A DNA stretch of 64,000 nucleotides from Serratia inhibens (GTDB taxonomy: Bacteria > Pseudomonadota > Gammaproteobacteria > Enterobacterales > Enterobacteriaceae), in the NCBI RefSeq assembly GCF_003591175.1, contig NZ_QYYG01000008.1:124001-188000 (forward strand), written 5' to 3'. Position 1 is the first letter of the stretch, and the number at the start of each line of letters is the position of its first letter. Made by a program: the position numbers and the translations under genes. This document shows positions 1 through 8,070 of the stretch, piece after piece. The notes beneath the pieces are model-generated. The model was not told where the DNA came from and ran no database searches. It saw nothing but the letters and a program-made list of their open reading frames with translations.

Positions 1-489
1 CATCAGCTGTTCCGGCCGCACGATGCGATCCCAGTATTTGCTGACCGCGCGGAAAGCGTCATTGGTGCTGATGCTGAGATCGTAGGACTGTTCGATCTGC
101 TGCAACACCGGGTCCGGCTGGCGCGACGCGTAGACGTCGCCCGGCAGCAGCAATAAAGGAATGCGGTTGGCGGTGGCGGTCGCGGCGGCGGTGATCATAT
201 TGGCGGCACCGGGGCCGACGGAAGAGGTACAGGCATAGATCTGCCGGCGCAGCTTCTGCTTGGCAAAGCCGGTCGCCGCGTGGGCCATGCCCTGCTCGTT
301 ACGCCCCTGATGCACCACCAGCTCGCCGCTGTCTTGTTCCAGCGCCTGCCCCAGGCCGAGAACGTTGCCGTGACCGAAAATCGCAAAGATGCCCTTCACG
401 AATTTGGTTTCCACGCCGTCGACCAGCAGATACTGGTTGTCGAGGAACCTGACGAGTGCCTGTGCCATGGTTAATCTGATCTTGCCCAT
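1..489 (-). CDS. iolD: 3D-(3,5/4)-trihydroxycyclohexane-1,2-dione hydrolase IolD, N-terminal part (runs off window)
   Basis: Only the first 163 codons are in the window; the gene continues past the left edge. The start is [16 protein letters not shown], preceded by GGTGGAGAA a few bases upstream. The translation shows the N-terminal thiamine-diphosphate-binding domain typical of IolD, including the [14 protein letters not shown] stretch, [13 protein letters not shown] (where the family's catalytic Glu region lies) and [17 protein letters not shown]. IolD is a cytoplasmic ThDP enzyme that hydrolyses the ring of the trihydroxycyclohexanedione formed from inosose, giving 5-deoxy-glucuronate, the substrate of IolB encoded further right. 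It is divergent from iolC, with which it shares a 483-bp control region. Confidence 0.93.
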   Translation of the reverse strand, partial: MGKIRLTMAQALVRFLDNQYLLVDGVETKFVKGIFAIFGHGNVLGLGQALEQDSGELVVHQGRNEQGMAHAATGFAKQKLRRQIYACTSSVGPGAANMITAAATATANRIPLLLLPGDVYASRQPDPVLQQIEQSYDLSISTNDAFRAVSKYWDRIVRPEQLM

Positions 490-972
490 TTCTCCACCCT
501 CTACATTATGCCCTATGGCTTTCCAGCGGTGCCGCTCACTAAACCGACAACGTGAAACGTGAAGCGATTATAAACAAATATATTTTCCATAAAATGACAT
601 TACAGAAGAAACATTTCATTTTGCGATAAAGATCGCATAATGATGAAAACTCCATTTCATCCATGCCGTTAGAATTCACCGACTTAGCCGGTCTTTCCGG
701 CCGGCGCAGCCCCATCCCGAACGCGTCAAATCCGCCTTCGCACCCGATGCCGCCGGCCTGTGCCCCGCAAACGTCAACCTCGGTTACAACACGTTTTTCG
801 CTCAGGCGGGGCGCGGTTTTTACCCCCTGCATCCCCGCTTTCATCACGCTTTTAAATGCATCACATTTTTGGGGTGTAAATTTCATTCAATCTTGAAATT
901 GAAATTTTTATTCCTCATACTCCAAAACATGCTTCGCAGTCGGGGTTTTGCTTAATACAGAAGGAAACGGGT
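490..972. promoter_or_regulatory. iolD/iolC divergent control region
   Basis: This 483-bp gap separates divergently read iolD and iolC. It is AT-rich near both genes and carries several ATTTCA/TGAAAT hexamers (613-618, 654-659, 880-885, 894-899, 900-905). The best arranged pair, at 880-905, is listed separately as an operator candidate. The middle (about 665-840) is GC-rich, and I see no convincing gene there. Confidence 0.5.
880..905. promoter_or_regulatory. Candidate IolR operator upstream of iolC
   Basis: Inverted hexamers ATTTCA-N14-TGAAAT, with a further TGAAAT inside at 894-899. The same arrangement with the same 14-bp spacer occurs upstream of the inositol transporter gene (7915-7940), and with one mismatch upstream of iolA (7641-7666). 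Assigning it to the RpiR-type regulator encoded at 3099 is an inference. Confidence 0.5.
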
Positions 973-2901
973 ATGGCTACACAAGAAAAACAGCTTGATG
1001 TCATTTGTCTCGGGCGTATCGCCGTCGATTTCTATGCACAACAGATCGGCGCACGCCTGGAAGATGCCAGCACATTCTCCAAGTATCTCGGCGGCTCTTC
1101 CGGCAACGTAGCCTACGGCACCGCCATTCAGGGGTTGAAGTCCGGCATGCTTGCCCGCGTCGGCGATGAACATATGGGCCGTTTCCTGCGCGAAGAGCTG
1201 CAGCGCGTCGGTGCCGACACCCGGAGCCTGATCGTCGACCCGGAACGCCTGACCGGCCTGGTGATCCTCGGCATCAAGGATCAGGAAACCTTCCCGCTGA
1301 TTTTCTACCGTGAAAACTGTGCCGACATGGCGCTGACGCCGGACGATATCGACGAATCCTATATTGCGTCGTCACGCGCGCTGGCCATTACCGGCACCCA
1401 TTTGTCGCACCCTAACACCCGCGCTGCGGTGCTGAAGGCGCTGGAATACGCCCGCCGCCACGGCCTGCGCACCGCGCTGGATATCGACTATCGCCCGGTA
1501 TTGTGGGGCCTGACCTCGTTGGGCGACGGTGAAACCCGCTTTGTGGAATCCGAGAAGGTGACCCGCGAACTGCAAGAGGTGCTGCACCACTTTGATTTAA
1601 TCGTCGGTACCGAAGAAGAGTTTCACATTGCCGGTGGCAGCACCGACACGCTGACCGCGCTGAACAACGTACGCAAAGCCACCCGGGCCACGCTGGTCTG
1701 CAAACGCGGCGCGCAGGGTTGCTCGGTCTTCGAAGGCGAGATCGCCGCCGACTGGCAGCAGGTAAAACTGCATTCCGGCGTGCGGGTTGAGGTACTGAAC
1801 GTGCTGGGTGCCGGCGATGCCTTTATGTCCGGCCTGCTGCGCGGTTATCTGAACGATGAAGGTTGGGATCAGGCCTGCCGCTACGCCAACGCCTGCGGTG
1901 CGCTGGTGGTTTCGCGCCACGGCTGTGCGCCGGCGATGCCCACCAAACTGGAGCTGGATGACTATTTGCAACGCGAACGGGAAGTGAAACGCCCGGACCG
2001 CGACCCACGGCTCAACCACCTGCACCGGGTGACTACCCGCAAAAAACAGTGGCCGGAACTGTGCGTGTTCGCCTTCGATCACCGCAAGCAGCTGGCGGAT
2101 ATGGCGCGCGAAGCCAACGTCAGCGAAGAACGCATCCCTCAATTGAAAACCCTGCTGTTGGCGGCGGCGCAACAGGCCGCAGAAGATGCCGGGCTGCAGG
2201 GCAACAGCGGCATTCTGGCCGACACCACTTACGGCCAGGCGGCGCTGAACGAAATCACCGGCCAGGGGTGGTGGATTGGCCGGCCGGTCGAGCTGCCCAG
2301 CTCGCGCCCGCTGCGGTTGGAGCATGGCAATATCGGCTCGCAACTGATCGACTGGCCGCAGGAACACGTAGTGAAATGCCTGGTATTTTACCATCCGCAT
2401 GACGCCGCCGAACTGCGCCGCGAACAGGATGAACTGATCGGCGACGTCTATCGCGGCTGCTGCAAATCCGGCCACGAGCTGCTGCTCGAGGTGATTTTGC
2501 CGGAAAGCAACCCCGATAAAGACGAGCGCCACTACCTGGACATGCTGCAACATTTCTACCAGTTGGGCGTAAAACCGGATTGGTGGAAACTGCCGCCGTT
2601 GAGCGCCGAGAACTGGCGACGGGTCGGCGCGTTGATCGAGGCTAACGATCCCTTCTGCCGCGGCGTACTGATCCTGGGGCTGGATTCACCGGAGGAAACG
2701 CTGAAGGCCGGCTTCGCCGCCGCGGCGGATGCCCCCTGGGTGAAAGGCTTTGCCGTTGGCCGCACCATTTTCGGCCAGCCTTCACGCCGCTGGTTGCAGG
2801 GCGAGCTGGATGACGCCGGCTTGATCGAACAGGTGAAACAAAAATACCTGACGCTGATCGGTTTCTGGCGCCAATACCGTCCCGGCCACGACGCCAGTTA
2901 A
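973..2901 (+). CDS. iolC: 5-dehydro-2-deoxygluconokinase fused to DUF2090 aldolase-like domain (IolC)
   Basis: This 642-residue protein has two parts. Residues 1 to about 325 form a PfkB-family sugar kinase, with the substrate motif GGSSGN at 40-45 and the signature GAGDAF at 279-284 (Asp282 is the expected catalytic base). Residues from about 330 to the end form a DUF2090 domain, a TIM-barrel related to phospho-aldolases. IolC phosphorylates 5-dehydro-2-deoxygluconate. In enzymes with this fusion the C-terminal domain is the likely source of the following aldolase step (the IolJ reaction), giving dihydroxyacetone phosphate and malonate semialdehyde; that is inference. No separate iolJ is seen here. 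The start ATG follows AGAAGGAAACGGGT. A hairpin terminator follows the stop. Confidence 0.93.
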   Translation: MATQEKQLDVICLGRIAVDFYAQQIGARLEDASTFSKYLGGSSGNVAYGTAIQGLKSGMLARVGDEHMGRFLREELQRVGADTRSLIVDPERLTGLVILGIKDQETFPLIFYRENCADMALTPDDIDESYIASSRALAITGTHLSHPNTRAAVLKALEYARRHGLRTALDIDYRPVLWGLTSLGDGETRFVESEKVTRELQEVLHHFDLIVGTEEEFHIAGGSTDTLTALNNVRKATRATLVCKRGAQGCSVFEGEIAADWQQVKLHSGVRVEVLNVLGAGDAFMSGLLRGYLNDEGWDQACRYANACGALVVSRHGCAPAMPTKLELDDYLQREREVKRPDRDPRLNHLHRVTTRKKQWPELCVFAFDHRKQLADMAREANVSEERIPQLKTLLLAAAQQAAEDAGLQGNSGILADTTYGQAALNEITGQGWWIGRPVELPSSRPLRLEHGNIGSQLIDWPQEHVVKCLVFYHPHDAAELRREQDELIGDVYRGCCKSGHELLLEVILPESNPDKDERHYLDMLQHFYQLGVKPDWWKLPPLSAENWRRVGALIEANDPFCRGVLILGLDSPEETLKAGFAAAADAPWVKGFAVGRTIFGQPSRRWLQGELDDAGLIEQVKQKYLTLIGFWRQYRPGHDAS

Positions 2902-2911
2902 TCGACAAAGG

Positions 2912-2953
2912 CTCCCCTTACAGCGATTTTCGCCGCTTTAAGGGGATTTTTTT
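2912..2953 (+). terminator. Terminator after iolC
   Basis: CTCCCCTTA pairs with TAAGGGGA around a loop of about 18 bases, and a run of seven T follows. It separates iolC from the regulator gene. Confidence 0.7.
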
Positions 2954-3005
2954 GCCTATTTTCTGTGAAGTAACGCAACTTGCGATCGAATAAATCGCTT
3001 TTAGA

Positions 3006-3019
3006 TGAAATGAAATTTC
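3006..3019. promoter_or_regulatory. TGAAAT/GAAATTTC motif upstream of iolR
   Basis: Two overlapping TGAAAT hexamers (3006-3011, 3011-3016) include the palindrome GAAATTTC at 3012-3019. It resembles the half-sites near the other iol genes but lacks their 14-bp spaced arrangement. It may be an autoregulatory site. Confidence 0.35.
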
Positions 3020-3098
3020 CGCTCCATCTGTTAGAATGGCCTGTCAACAACTCAGGCGTCAGGCCGATACGCCTTAGCCCCCACTGCGAGCCGAATGG

Positions 3099-3935
3099 AT
3101 GAACAACCCAACTCAACTTTCGCTGTTACAGGACGAGATTCGCCACCGTTACGAAACGCTGAGCAAGCGTTTGAAACAGGTGGCGCGTTACATTTTGGAT
3201 AACAGTAACAGCATTGCTTTCGATACCGTTGCCTCCATCGCCGCACAGGCCAGCGTCCCGCCTTCCACACTGATCCGCTTCGCCAACGCTTTTGGCTTTA
3301 GCGGTTTCAATGAAATGAAACAGGTTTTTCGCCAGCACCTGATGGAAGAAACGGTCAACTACACCGAACGCGCGCGCCTGTTTCGCCAAACTTCGACCGA
3401 CGACAACGTCGCACCGGAAAAACCGGCGGAAATTCTTAACGTATTCACCATGGTCAACGCTCAGGCGCTGCAACAGTTGGCGATGCAAACCAGCTCAGAG
3501 CAGCTGGACCGTGCCGTTGAACTGCTGAACAACGCCGAGAACATCTACGTGATTGGCCTGCGCCGTTCCTTCAGCGTCGCCTCCTACCTCACCTATGCGT
3601 TGCGCCACCTTGAACGCCGGGCGTTCCTGATCGACGGTTTGGGCGGCATGTTTACCGAGCAATTGAGCATGGTGAAACCCAAGGACGTGGTGATTGCCAT
3701 CAGCTACTCGCCGTATGCGCAAGAAGCGCTGGAGCTGGTGGAACTGGGTGCCAAACGCGGCGCGCAACAGATCGCCATCACCGACAGCCAGGTCAGCCCG
3801 CTGGCCGCCTTCAGCGACGTGTGCTTTGTGGTGCGCGAAGCGCAGGTGGACGGTTTCCGCTCGCAGGTCGCCTCAATGTGTCTGGCGCAAACCCTGGCGG
3901 TATCCTTGGCGCTGAATAATGCCAAAGACGAATAG
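3099..3935 (+). CDS. iolR: RpiR-family transcriptional regulator of inositol genes (IolR)
   Basis: This 278-residue protein has an N-terminal HTH_6 domain (residues about 1-77; the recognition region includes ASVPPSTLIRFANAFGF) and a C-terminal SIS sugar-phosphate-binding domain (about 125-265; IYVIGLRRSF, VVIAISYSPY). RpiR regulators bind sugar phosphates through the SIS fold and usually repress catabolic genes. Its position between iolC and iolB/iolA makes it the obvious regulator of this cluster, as enterobacterial IolR is. The inducer is not visible from the sequence. Confidence 0.88.
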   Translation: MNNPTQLSLLQDEIRHRYETLSKRLKQVARYILDNSNSIAFDTVASIAAQASVPPSTLIRFANAFGFSGFNEMKQVFRQHLMEETVNYTERARLFRQTSTDDNVAPEKPAEILNVFTMVNAQALQQLAMQTSSEQLDRAVELLNNAENIYVIGLRRSFSVASYLTYALRHLERRAFLIDGLGGMFTEQLSMVKPKDVVIAISYSPYAQEALELVELGAKRGAQQIAITDSQVSPLAAFSDVCFVVREAQVDGFRSQVASMCLAQTLAVSLALNNAKDE

Positions 3936-4018
3936 TTACGGTGATGAGAGAGACGGCACGCAGGAAACCGGGCCGTTTTACCGATGAGAATGTACCCGGC
4001 GCAACCGGGTGCTGAAAG

Positions 4019-4367
4019 CTATTGCACTACCAGATAGCGGTACAATGCGCTTTCCAGATCCTGTTTCATGCTGACAAAAATCAGAATTTCGATGGTCTGG
4101 TCATTACAGTCATAGATAACACGATACTCGCTGTCGGTATCCAGCCGCTCACGGAGCTGTATGCCGTAGCCTGATAACATCGCATTGAAACGATAACGAG
4201 TTGGGTCTTCAGCTATCGCCTATCGCCGATAGCGACGATAACAGCAGATTATCCACAAATTCACCGGCATTAGCCGGGCCAATGGTCCCGCTTTTAAACG
4301 ACTCGATATCTTTAAGACTCCATTCTGCCGCCGGTGAAACAACAATAATATCCCTATATTTCGGCAC
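4019..4367 (-). pseudogene. RelE/ParE-type toxin, frameshifted by a 7-bp tandem duplication
   Basis: Reading from a GTG start (AGAGAGG a few bases upstream), the frame gives a short protein beginning MPKYRDIIVVSPAAEWSLKD and stops after about 50 codons. The next frame continues as EDPTRYRFNAMLSGYGIQLR and ...YRVIYDCNDQTIEILIF to a TAG. On the plus strand the junction holds CTATCGC twice in tandem (4213-4219 and 4220-4226). Deleting one copy joins both halves into one reading frame of about 113 codons with a RelE/ParE-like C-terminus. The GTG lies 14 bp after the antitoxin stop, the usual antitoxin-toxin order. Frameshift and duplication are read directly; the toxin family is by resemblance. 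It could be a reversible slip rather than a dead gene. Confidence 0.72.
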
Positions 4368-4381
4368 TCGGCACCTCTCTA

Positions 4382-4651
4382 TTATTTGCGTGCTTCCCGC
4401 AATCTTCTCAGCGTTTCCTCAGGTGACATTCCACGCTGATTTTTAATGTCCTTTTTAGCCAGCATAACCAGTTTCAGCAGGGCATTCGCCTGTCGTTCGA
4501 GATTGCGCTCCCTAATCTCCGCTTCTCTATCAACTGCAGTTTGGACAAACAGCTCAGCGACGCCATTTTTGGTTACGAAAACACCACCTTCAAATAGGTC
4601 GGGTGAACCCAACCCTTCTCGAGCGGCTTTTTGGGACATCGTAGTCGTCAT
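4382..4651 (-). CDS. Antitoxin of type II TA pair (Phd/RelB-like)
   Basis: This small 89-residue protein contains SPDLFEGGVFVTKNGVAELFVQT, the pattern of a Phd/YefM-type fold in which a short strand precedes an 'RxG/KNG-AELFV' segment. A charged C-terminal half rich in Arg, Glu and Lys (residues about 40-89) would be the toxin-binding tail. The start ATG has AAGAGAAA upstream. It is intact and directly precedes the broken toxin gene, so it may now act alone. The family call is by motif only. Confidence 0.62.
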   Translation of the reverse strand: MTTTMSQKAAREGLGSPDLFEGGVFVTKNGVAELFVQTAVDREAEIRERNLERQANALLKLVMLAKKDIKNQRGMSPEETLRRLREARK

Positions 4652-4898
4652 AACGGATTTCTCTTTTATCCCTGTTGCGCAGGCGAAAGCTTCTGCTCAA
4701 AGGGCGCCTCATTAGGCTTGCAAACACATTACGGCAATTGCACTCCGCGGCTACCAGCTACTTTCGCTTTCACACGCATAGCCTGTCATCACACGCAGCG
4801 ACTCATGTTCAAAACGGTTATCATTTGAACAGTCGGGGATCAAATTGATACCAAATTTATATACGCATCAATTGACAGCTATGTGAACGATAATGAGG

Positions 4899-4923
4899 AA
4901 AGCCCGTTTCACGGGCTTTATGT
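4899..4923. terminator. Hairpin terminator downstream of iolB
   Basis: AAAGCCCG pairs with CGGGCTTT around a short loop, just beyond the iolB stop on the minus strand. The region from 4652 to here holds nothing else recognisable apart from the presumed antitoxin promoter. Confidence 0.65.
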
Positions 4924-4941
4924 CATAACACAGGCCGTGAC

Positions 4942-5760
4942 CTAGCGTGCCGGATAACCGTCGCTGTTAATCCAGGCGTGGTCTTTTTCCCAGGTGAATT
5001 TCCACAGCCGCACCGGCCCGGCCATCACGTTGAGATAGTAGCTGTCGTAACCGGCCAGCGTCGCCACCGGGTGGTAACCGCGCGGTACCTTGACTACGTC
5101 GCGGTTATACACCGGCATACACTCATCCAGTTCGCGATCGTCGGTATAGACTCGCTGCAGGCAAAAGCCCTGTTCAGGCTGAATGCGGTGATAGTAGGTT
5201 TCTTCCAGATAGGTTTCATCCGGCGAGTCTTCCTGGTCGTGCTTGTGGCTGGGATATGAACTGGTATTGCCTTCATCGGTGTACACTTCCACCACCAGCA
5301 GGCTGTCGGCGGGTTCGCTGTCCGGCAGAATGTTGTGCACCAGACGCTGATTGCGCCCCTTGCCGCGCCGCTCGACGCCCACATCCGCCGGCGTAATCAG
5401 GCGCGACGGCAGATGCCCTTTGCCCGGTGCACTGCACACCGCCAGCTCCAAATCGCTTTCCGCCCGCACGTTAATCTTGTCGTGATGCGGCACGTAGACC
5501 GCATAAGGCGGCGTGCGCTCAAACGGGCTCATGCGTTTGCCGATATGCGGATATTCCGCCCGCAGGGTGGCGACGGAGGCAATGCCGGCGACCAGCACCA
5601 GGCACAGCTCTTTATCGCCGCTTTCCAATTGCAGCGTCTGGCCGGCTTCGAGGCGATAGACATCGAACCCGACAAAGCGCCAGTCGGCATTCTCTGGGGT
5701 GACGTGCTGGATGCGCCCCTGGCCATCCGGTTGCTGACATTTGGCAAGCAATGAAGACAT
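4942..5760 (-). CDS. iolB: 5-deoxy-glucuronate isomerase IolB
   Basis: This 272-residue protein starts at MSSLLAKCQQ, chosen because GGGAGA lies 8 bp upstream and family members start here. An in-frame extension further upstream comes from an ERIC repeat and is not likely to be used. The bicupin IolB/KduI fold is recognisable from KVPRGYHPVATLAGYDSYYLNVMAGP near the C-terminus and SYPSHKHDQE..ETYLEETYYHR in the middle, which carry the metal-binding His/Glu residues. It converts 5-deoxy-glucuronate to 5-dehydro-2-deoxygluconate, the substrate of IolC. It lies downstream of iolA on the same strand with an ERIC element between them, so both may share a transcript. Confidence 0.93.
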   Translation of the reverse strand: MSSLLAKCQQPDGQGRIQHVTPENADWRFVGFDVYRLEAGQTLQLESGDKELCLVLVAGIASVATLRAEYPHIGKRMSPFERTPPYAVYVPHHDKINVRAESDLELAVCSAPGKGHLPSRLITPADVGVERRGKGRNQRLVHNILPDSEPADSLLVVEVYTDEGNTSSYPSHKHDQEDSPDETYLEETYYHRIQPEQGFCLQRVYTDDRELDECMPVYNRDVVKVPRGYHPVATLAGYDSYYLNVMAGPVRLWKFTWEKDHAWINSDGYPAR

Positions 5761-5778
5761 GATGATTCTCCCGAATGG

Positions 5779-5979
5779 ATACCCGTCGTCTTTCAAGCTG
5801 CAGCGTTGTTACCTGCTTTACAAGACCCATCCGTGGGTCTTGCCCCTTCGGGGCCGCTGCAAGCAGCGTTCAAATCTGTTCCCGACAGATTTGTCGCTCA
5901 CCCCAGTTACTTACTAAAGTAAGCGCCTGGGGATGAACGAGCTGGCCGCCTAGCTGCAACTCGAAATCCATAGGGTATT
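5779..5979. repeat. ERIC element, long variant (about 201 bp)
   Basis: Both ends match the 127-bp ERIC copies elsewhere in the window: ACCCGTCGTCTTTCAAG at one end and TGCAACTCGAAATCCATAGGG at the other. It also has the ERIC core CCCAGTTACTTACTAAAGTAAGCGCCTGGGG in two pieces. It is about 74 bp longer because of an internal segment containing CAAGACCCATCCGTGGGTCTTG, itself a hairpin. It lies between iolA and iolB, ending 18 bp before the iolB start, so it is transcribed with them. Confidence 0.82.
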
Positions 5980-6006
5980 GGTATAGATCAATTCAAGCGT
6001 AAAACG

Positions 6007-7512
6007 TTAGCCCAGCGTCGGCATACTGTATTCCGACACCGTCTGCTGCCCGGTCGGCCAGCGCGCTGTGGCGGTTTTCATGCGGGTGTAGAAACGCACG
6101 CCGTCGGTGCCGTGCACGTTCAGGGCGCCGAACACCGAGCGCTTCCAGCCGCCGAAGCTGTGAAACGCCATCGGCACCGGTACCGGCACGTTAACCCCCA
6201 CCATACCGGCCTGCACTTCCTGCACGAACTGGCGTGCATAGTGGCCGTTACTGGTGAAGATGGCGCTGCCATTGCCAAACTCATGGCTGTTCACCGTGTC
6301 GATGGCGGTTTGGTAATCCGGTACGCGGACAATGCCCAGCACCGGTCCGAAGATCTCTTCACGGTAGATGCGCATGTCGGAGGTCACATGGTCAAACAGG
6401 GTGCCGCCAACGTAGTAGCCATCCGGGTAACCCGCCACCTGATAGTTGCGGCCATCGGCCACCAGCGTTGCGCCCTCTTCCACACCCAGATCGATATAAC
6501 CCAAAACTTTCTTCTGGTGCGCCGAGGAAACCAGCGGCCCCATCTCGTTTTCTTCGCCGCCCTGCTGAATGCCAGGGCCAACGCGCAGTTGGGCAATCAG
6601 CGGTTTCAGTTTGGCGATCAGCTTGTCGGCCGTGTCGTCACCCACCACCACCGCCACCGGCAGTGCCATGCAACGCTCGCCGGCAGAACCGAAAGCGCCG
6701 CCCATCAGGGCGTTTACGGTCGCGTCCAGATCGGCATCCGGCATGATGATGGCCTGATTTTTCGCTGCGCCAAAGGCTTGCACCCGCTTGCCGTGGGCGC
6801 TGGCAGTGGTATAGATATGTTCCGCTACCGCAGACGAACCGACAAAGCTCACCGCCTGAATATGCGGATCGGTGCACAGCTGGGCGGCGTTTTCGTTGGA
6901 ACAATGAACCACGTTGAATACGCCGTCCGGCAGGCCGGCCTCTTTCAGCAGCTCGGCCAACCGCACCGAGGCCGAAGGCACCAGCGCCGGCGGTTTGAGG
7001 ACGAAGGTATTGCCGCAGGCCAGCGCGATAGGGAACATCCACATCGGCACCATCGCCGGGAAGTTGAACGGGGTGATACCCGCCACCACGCCCAGCGGCT
7101 GCATCAGCGAGAAGCTGTCGACGCCGCTGCCGACGTCCGCCGAATACTCGCCTTTAATCAAATGCGGAATGCCGCAGGCAAACTCGACCACTTCCAGGCC
7201 ACGGGTCAATTCGCCCAGCGCATCGGAATAGACTTTGCCGTGTTCACTGACGATGAGCTGCGCCAGTTCTTCGCGATGCTGTTCCAGCAACGCCTTAAAA
7301 TTGAACATGATGCGCGCACGGCGCAGCGGTGTGGTGCGCGACCAGTCGGTAAACGCCTGATGGGCGACATCGATGGCCTGTTTCACCTCGGCGGCGGTGC
7401 TCTGCGTGACGCGACGTTCAACCTGGCCGGTAGCCGGGTTATGCACGTCGACGGTTTGATTGCTGCTGCTCAGGCACACCTGCCCGCCAATAAAGTTACC
7501 CACGGTTTTCAT
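6007..7512 (-). CDS. iolA: CoA-acylating methylmalonate/malonate semialdehyde dehydrogenase (IolA/MmsA)
   Basis: This 501-residue aldehyde dehydrogenase matches the usual MmsA/IolA length. Visible family features are PFNFPAMVPMWMFP (residues about 148-161), the NAD-binding SFVGSS at 222-227 and the catalytic cysteine in GSAGERCMALPV (Cys281). It oxidises malonate semialdehyde, the product of the IolC/IolJ-type aldolase step, to acetyl-CoA with CO2 release. The start ATG follows GAGGGTGAG. It is divergent from the transporter gene across a shared 558-bp control region with operator-like sites. Confidence 0.93.
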   Translation of the reverse strand: MKTVGNFIGGQVCLSSSNQTVDVHNPATGQVERRVTQSTAAEVKQAIDVAHQAFTDWSRTTPLRRARIMFNFKALLEQHREELAQLIVSEHGKVYSDALGELTRGLEVVEFACGIPHLIKGEYSADVGSGVDSFSLMQPLGVVAGITPFNFPAMVPMWMFPIALACGNTFVLKPPALVPSASVRLAELLKEAGLPDGVFNVVHCSNENAAQLCTDPHIQAVSFVGSSAVAEHIYTTASAHGKRVQAFGAAKNQAIIMPDADLDATVNALMGGAFGSAGERCMALPVAVVVGDDTADKLIAKLKPLIAQLRVGPGIQQGGEENEMGPLVSSAHQKKVLGYIDLGVEEGATLVADGRNYQVAGYPDGYYVGGTLFDHVTSDMRIYREEIFGPVLGIVRVPDYQTAIDTVNSHEFGNGSAIFTSNGHYARQFVQEVQAGMVGVNVPVPVPMAFHSFGGWKRSVFGALNVHGTDGVRFYTRMKTATARWPTGQQTVSEYSMPTLG

Positions 7513-7640
7513 GTCTCACCCTCTTTTAAGTCCGCTGTCGCCTGGCCGCATGCGGGGCTGCCGCACGCCGTGGCGTTTGAGTCACACTGCCAGCTAATGC
7601 CCGCAAGCAGGCTAAATCCTGACCGGATAAAGCAAACTCT

Positions 7641-7666
7641 ATTTCATTGAAAAAAAAGTTTCAAAT
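7641..7666. promoter_or_regulatory. Candidate IolR operator upstream of iolA
   Basis: ATTTCA-N14-TCAAAT: one mismatch to the ATTTCA-N14-TGAAAT arrangement seen upstream of iolC and iolT, with identical spacing. It lies about 130 bp upstream of the iolA start. Confidence 0.45.
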
Positions 7667-7914
7667 AAATTATTTTAGAAATTTTGTTTTTAGTGCGAGA
7701 GGTCGCAATTTTACCGTGTCGTCATGCAGGCTCATTGCATTGCGGTAAAAATGTACGCTTTCCGCCGGCCCGGTACTGGGCGGCAGTTTACCCTGACTTT
7801 TATACAGAAAAAGAGCGCTGACCGCTCAATGCGACGGTGCCGGACGCACGTAAATCCTTCGGTAACGCTGGCAGCGCGTTTGCGCTTTTTTTTGAACTGG
7901 ATCTAAAAATCAAT

Positions 7915-7940
7915 ATTTCATTATTCACTAATTATGAAAT
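7915..7940. promoter_or_regulatory. Candidate IolR operator upstream of iolT
   Basis: Perfect inverted hexamers ATTTCA-N14-TGAAAT, the same as at 880-905. It lies about 130 bp upstream of the transporter start codon. Confidence 0.5.
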
Positions 7941-8070
7941 AAATGTTTTTGTTTAAGGCAGAACTGCACAAATATCACCGCCTTGATGACAGGCACGGTT
8001 CACTCTTCTGCTCCCTTTTCCCTACAACGCAACATGCGGGCAGAAGCCAGGATAAAAATCGGAGCAATAA

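Larger units (their letters stand above)
7513..8070. promoter_or_regulatory. iolA/iolT divergent control region
   Basis: The gap is AT-rich at both ends. Operator-like inverted hexamers lie near each gene (7641-7666 for iolA, 7915-7940 for the transporter). The central part (about 7720-7890) is more GC-rich, with no supported gene. Confidence 0.5.

Noticed and set aside
1597-2553. Long open frame antisense to iolC (318 codons)
   Set aside because: Shadow of the high-GC coding strand; the protein has no sensible composition, and the sense frame is clearly IolC.
6112-7650. Long open frame (512 codons) antisense to iolA
   Set aside because: Arg/His-rich shadow translation; iolA has all expected motifs.
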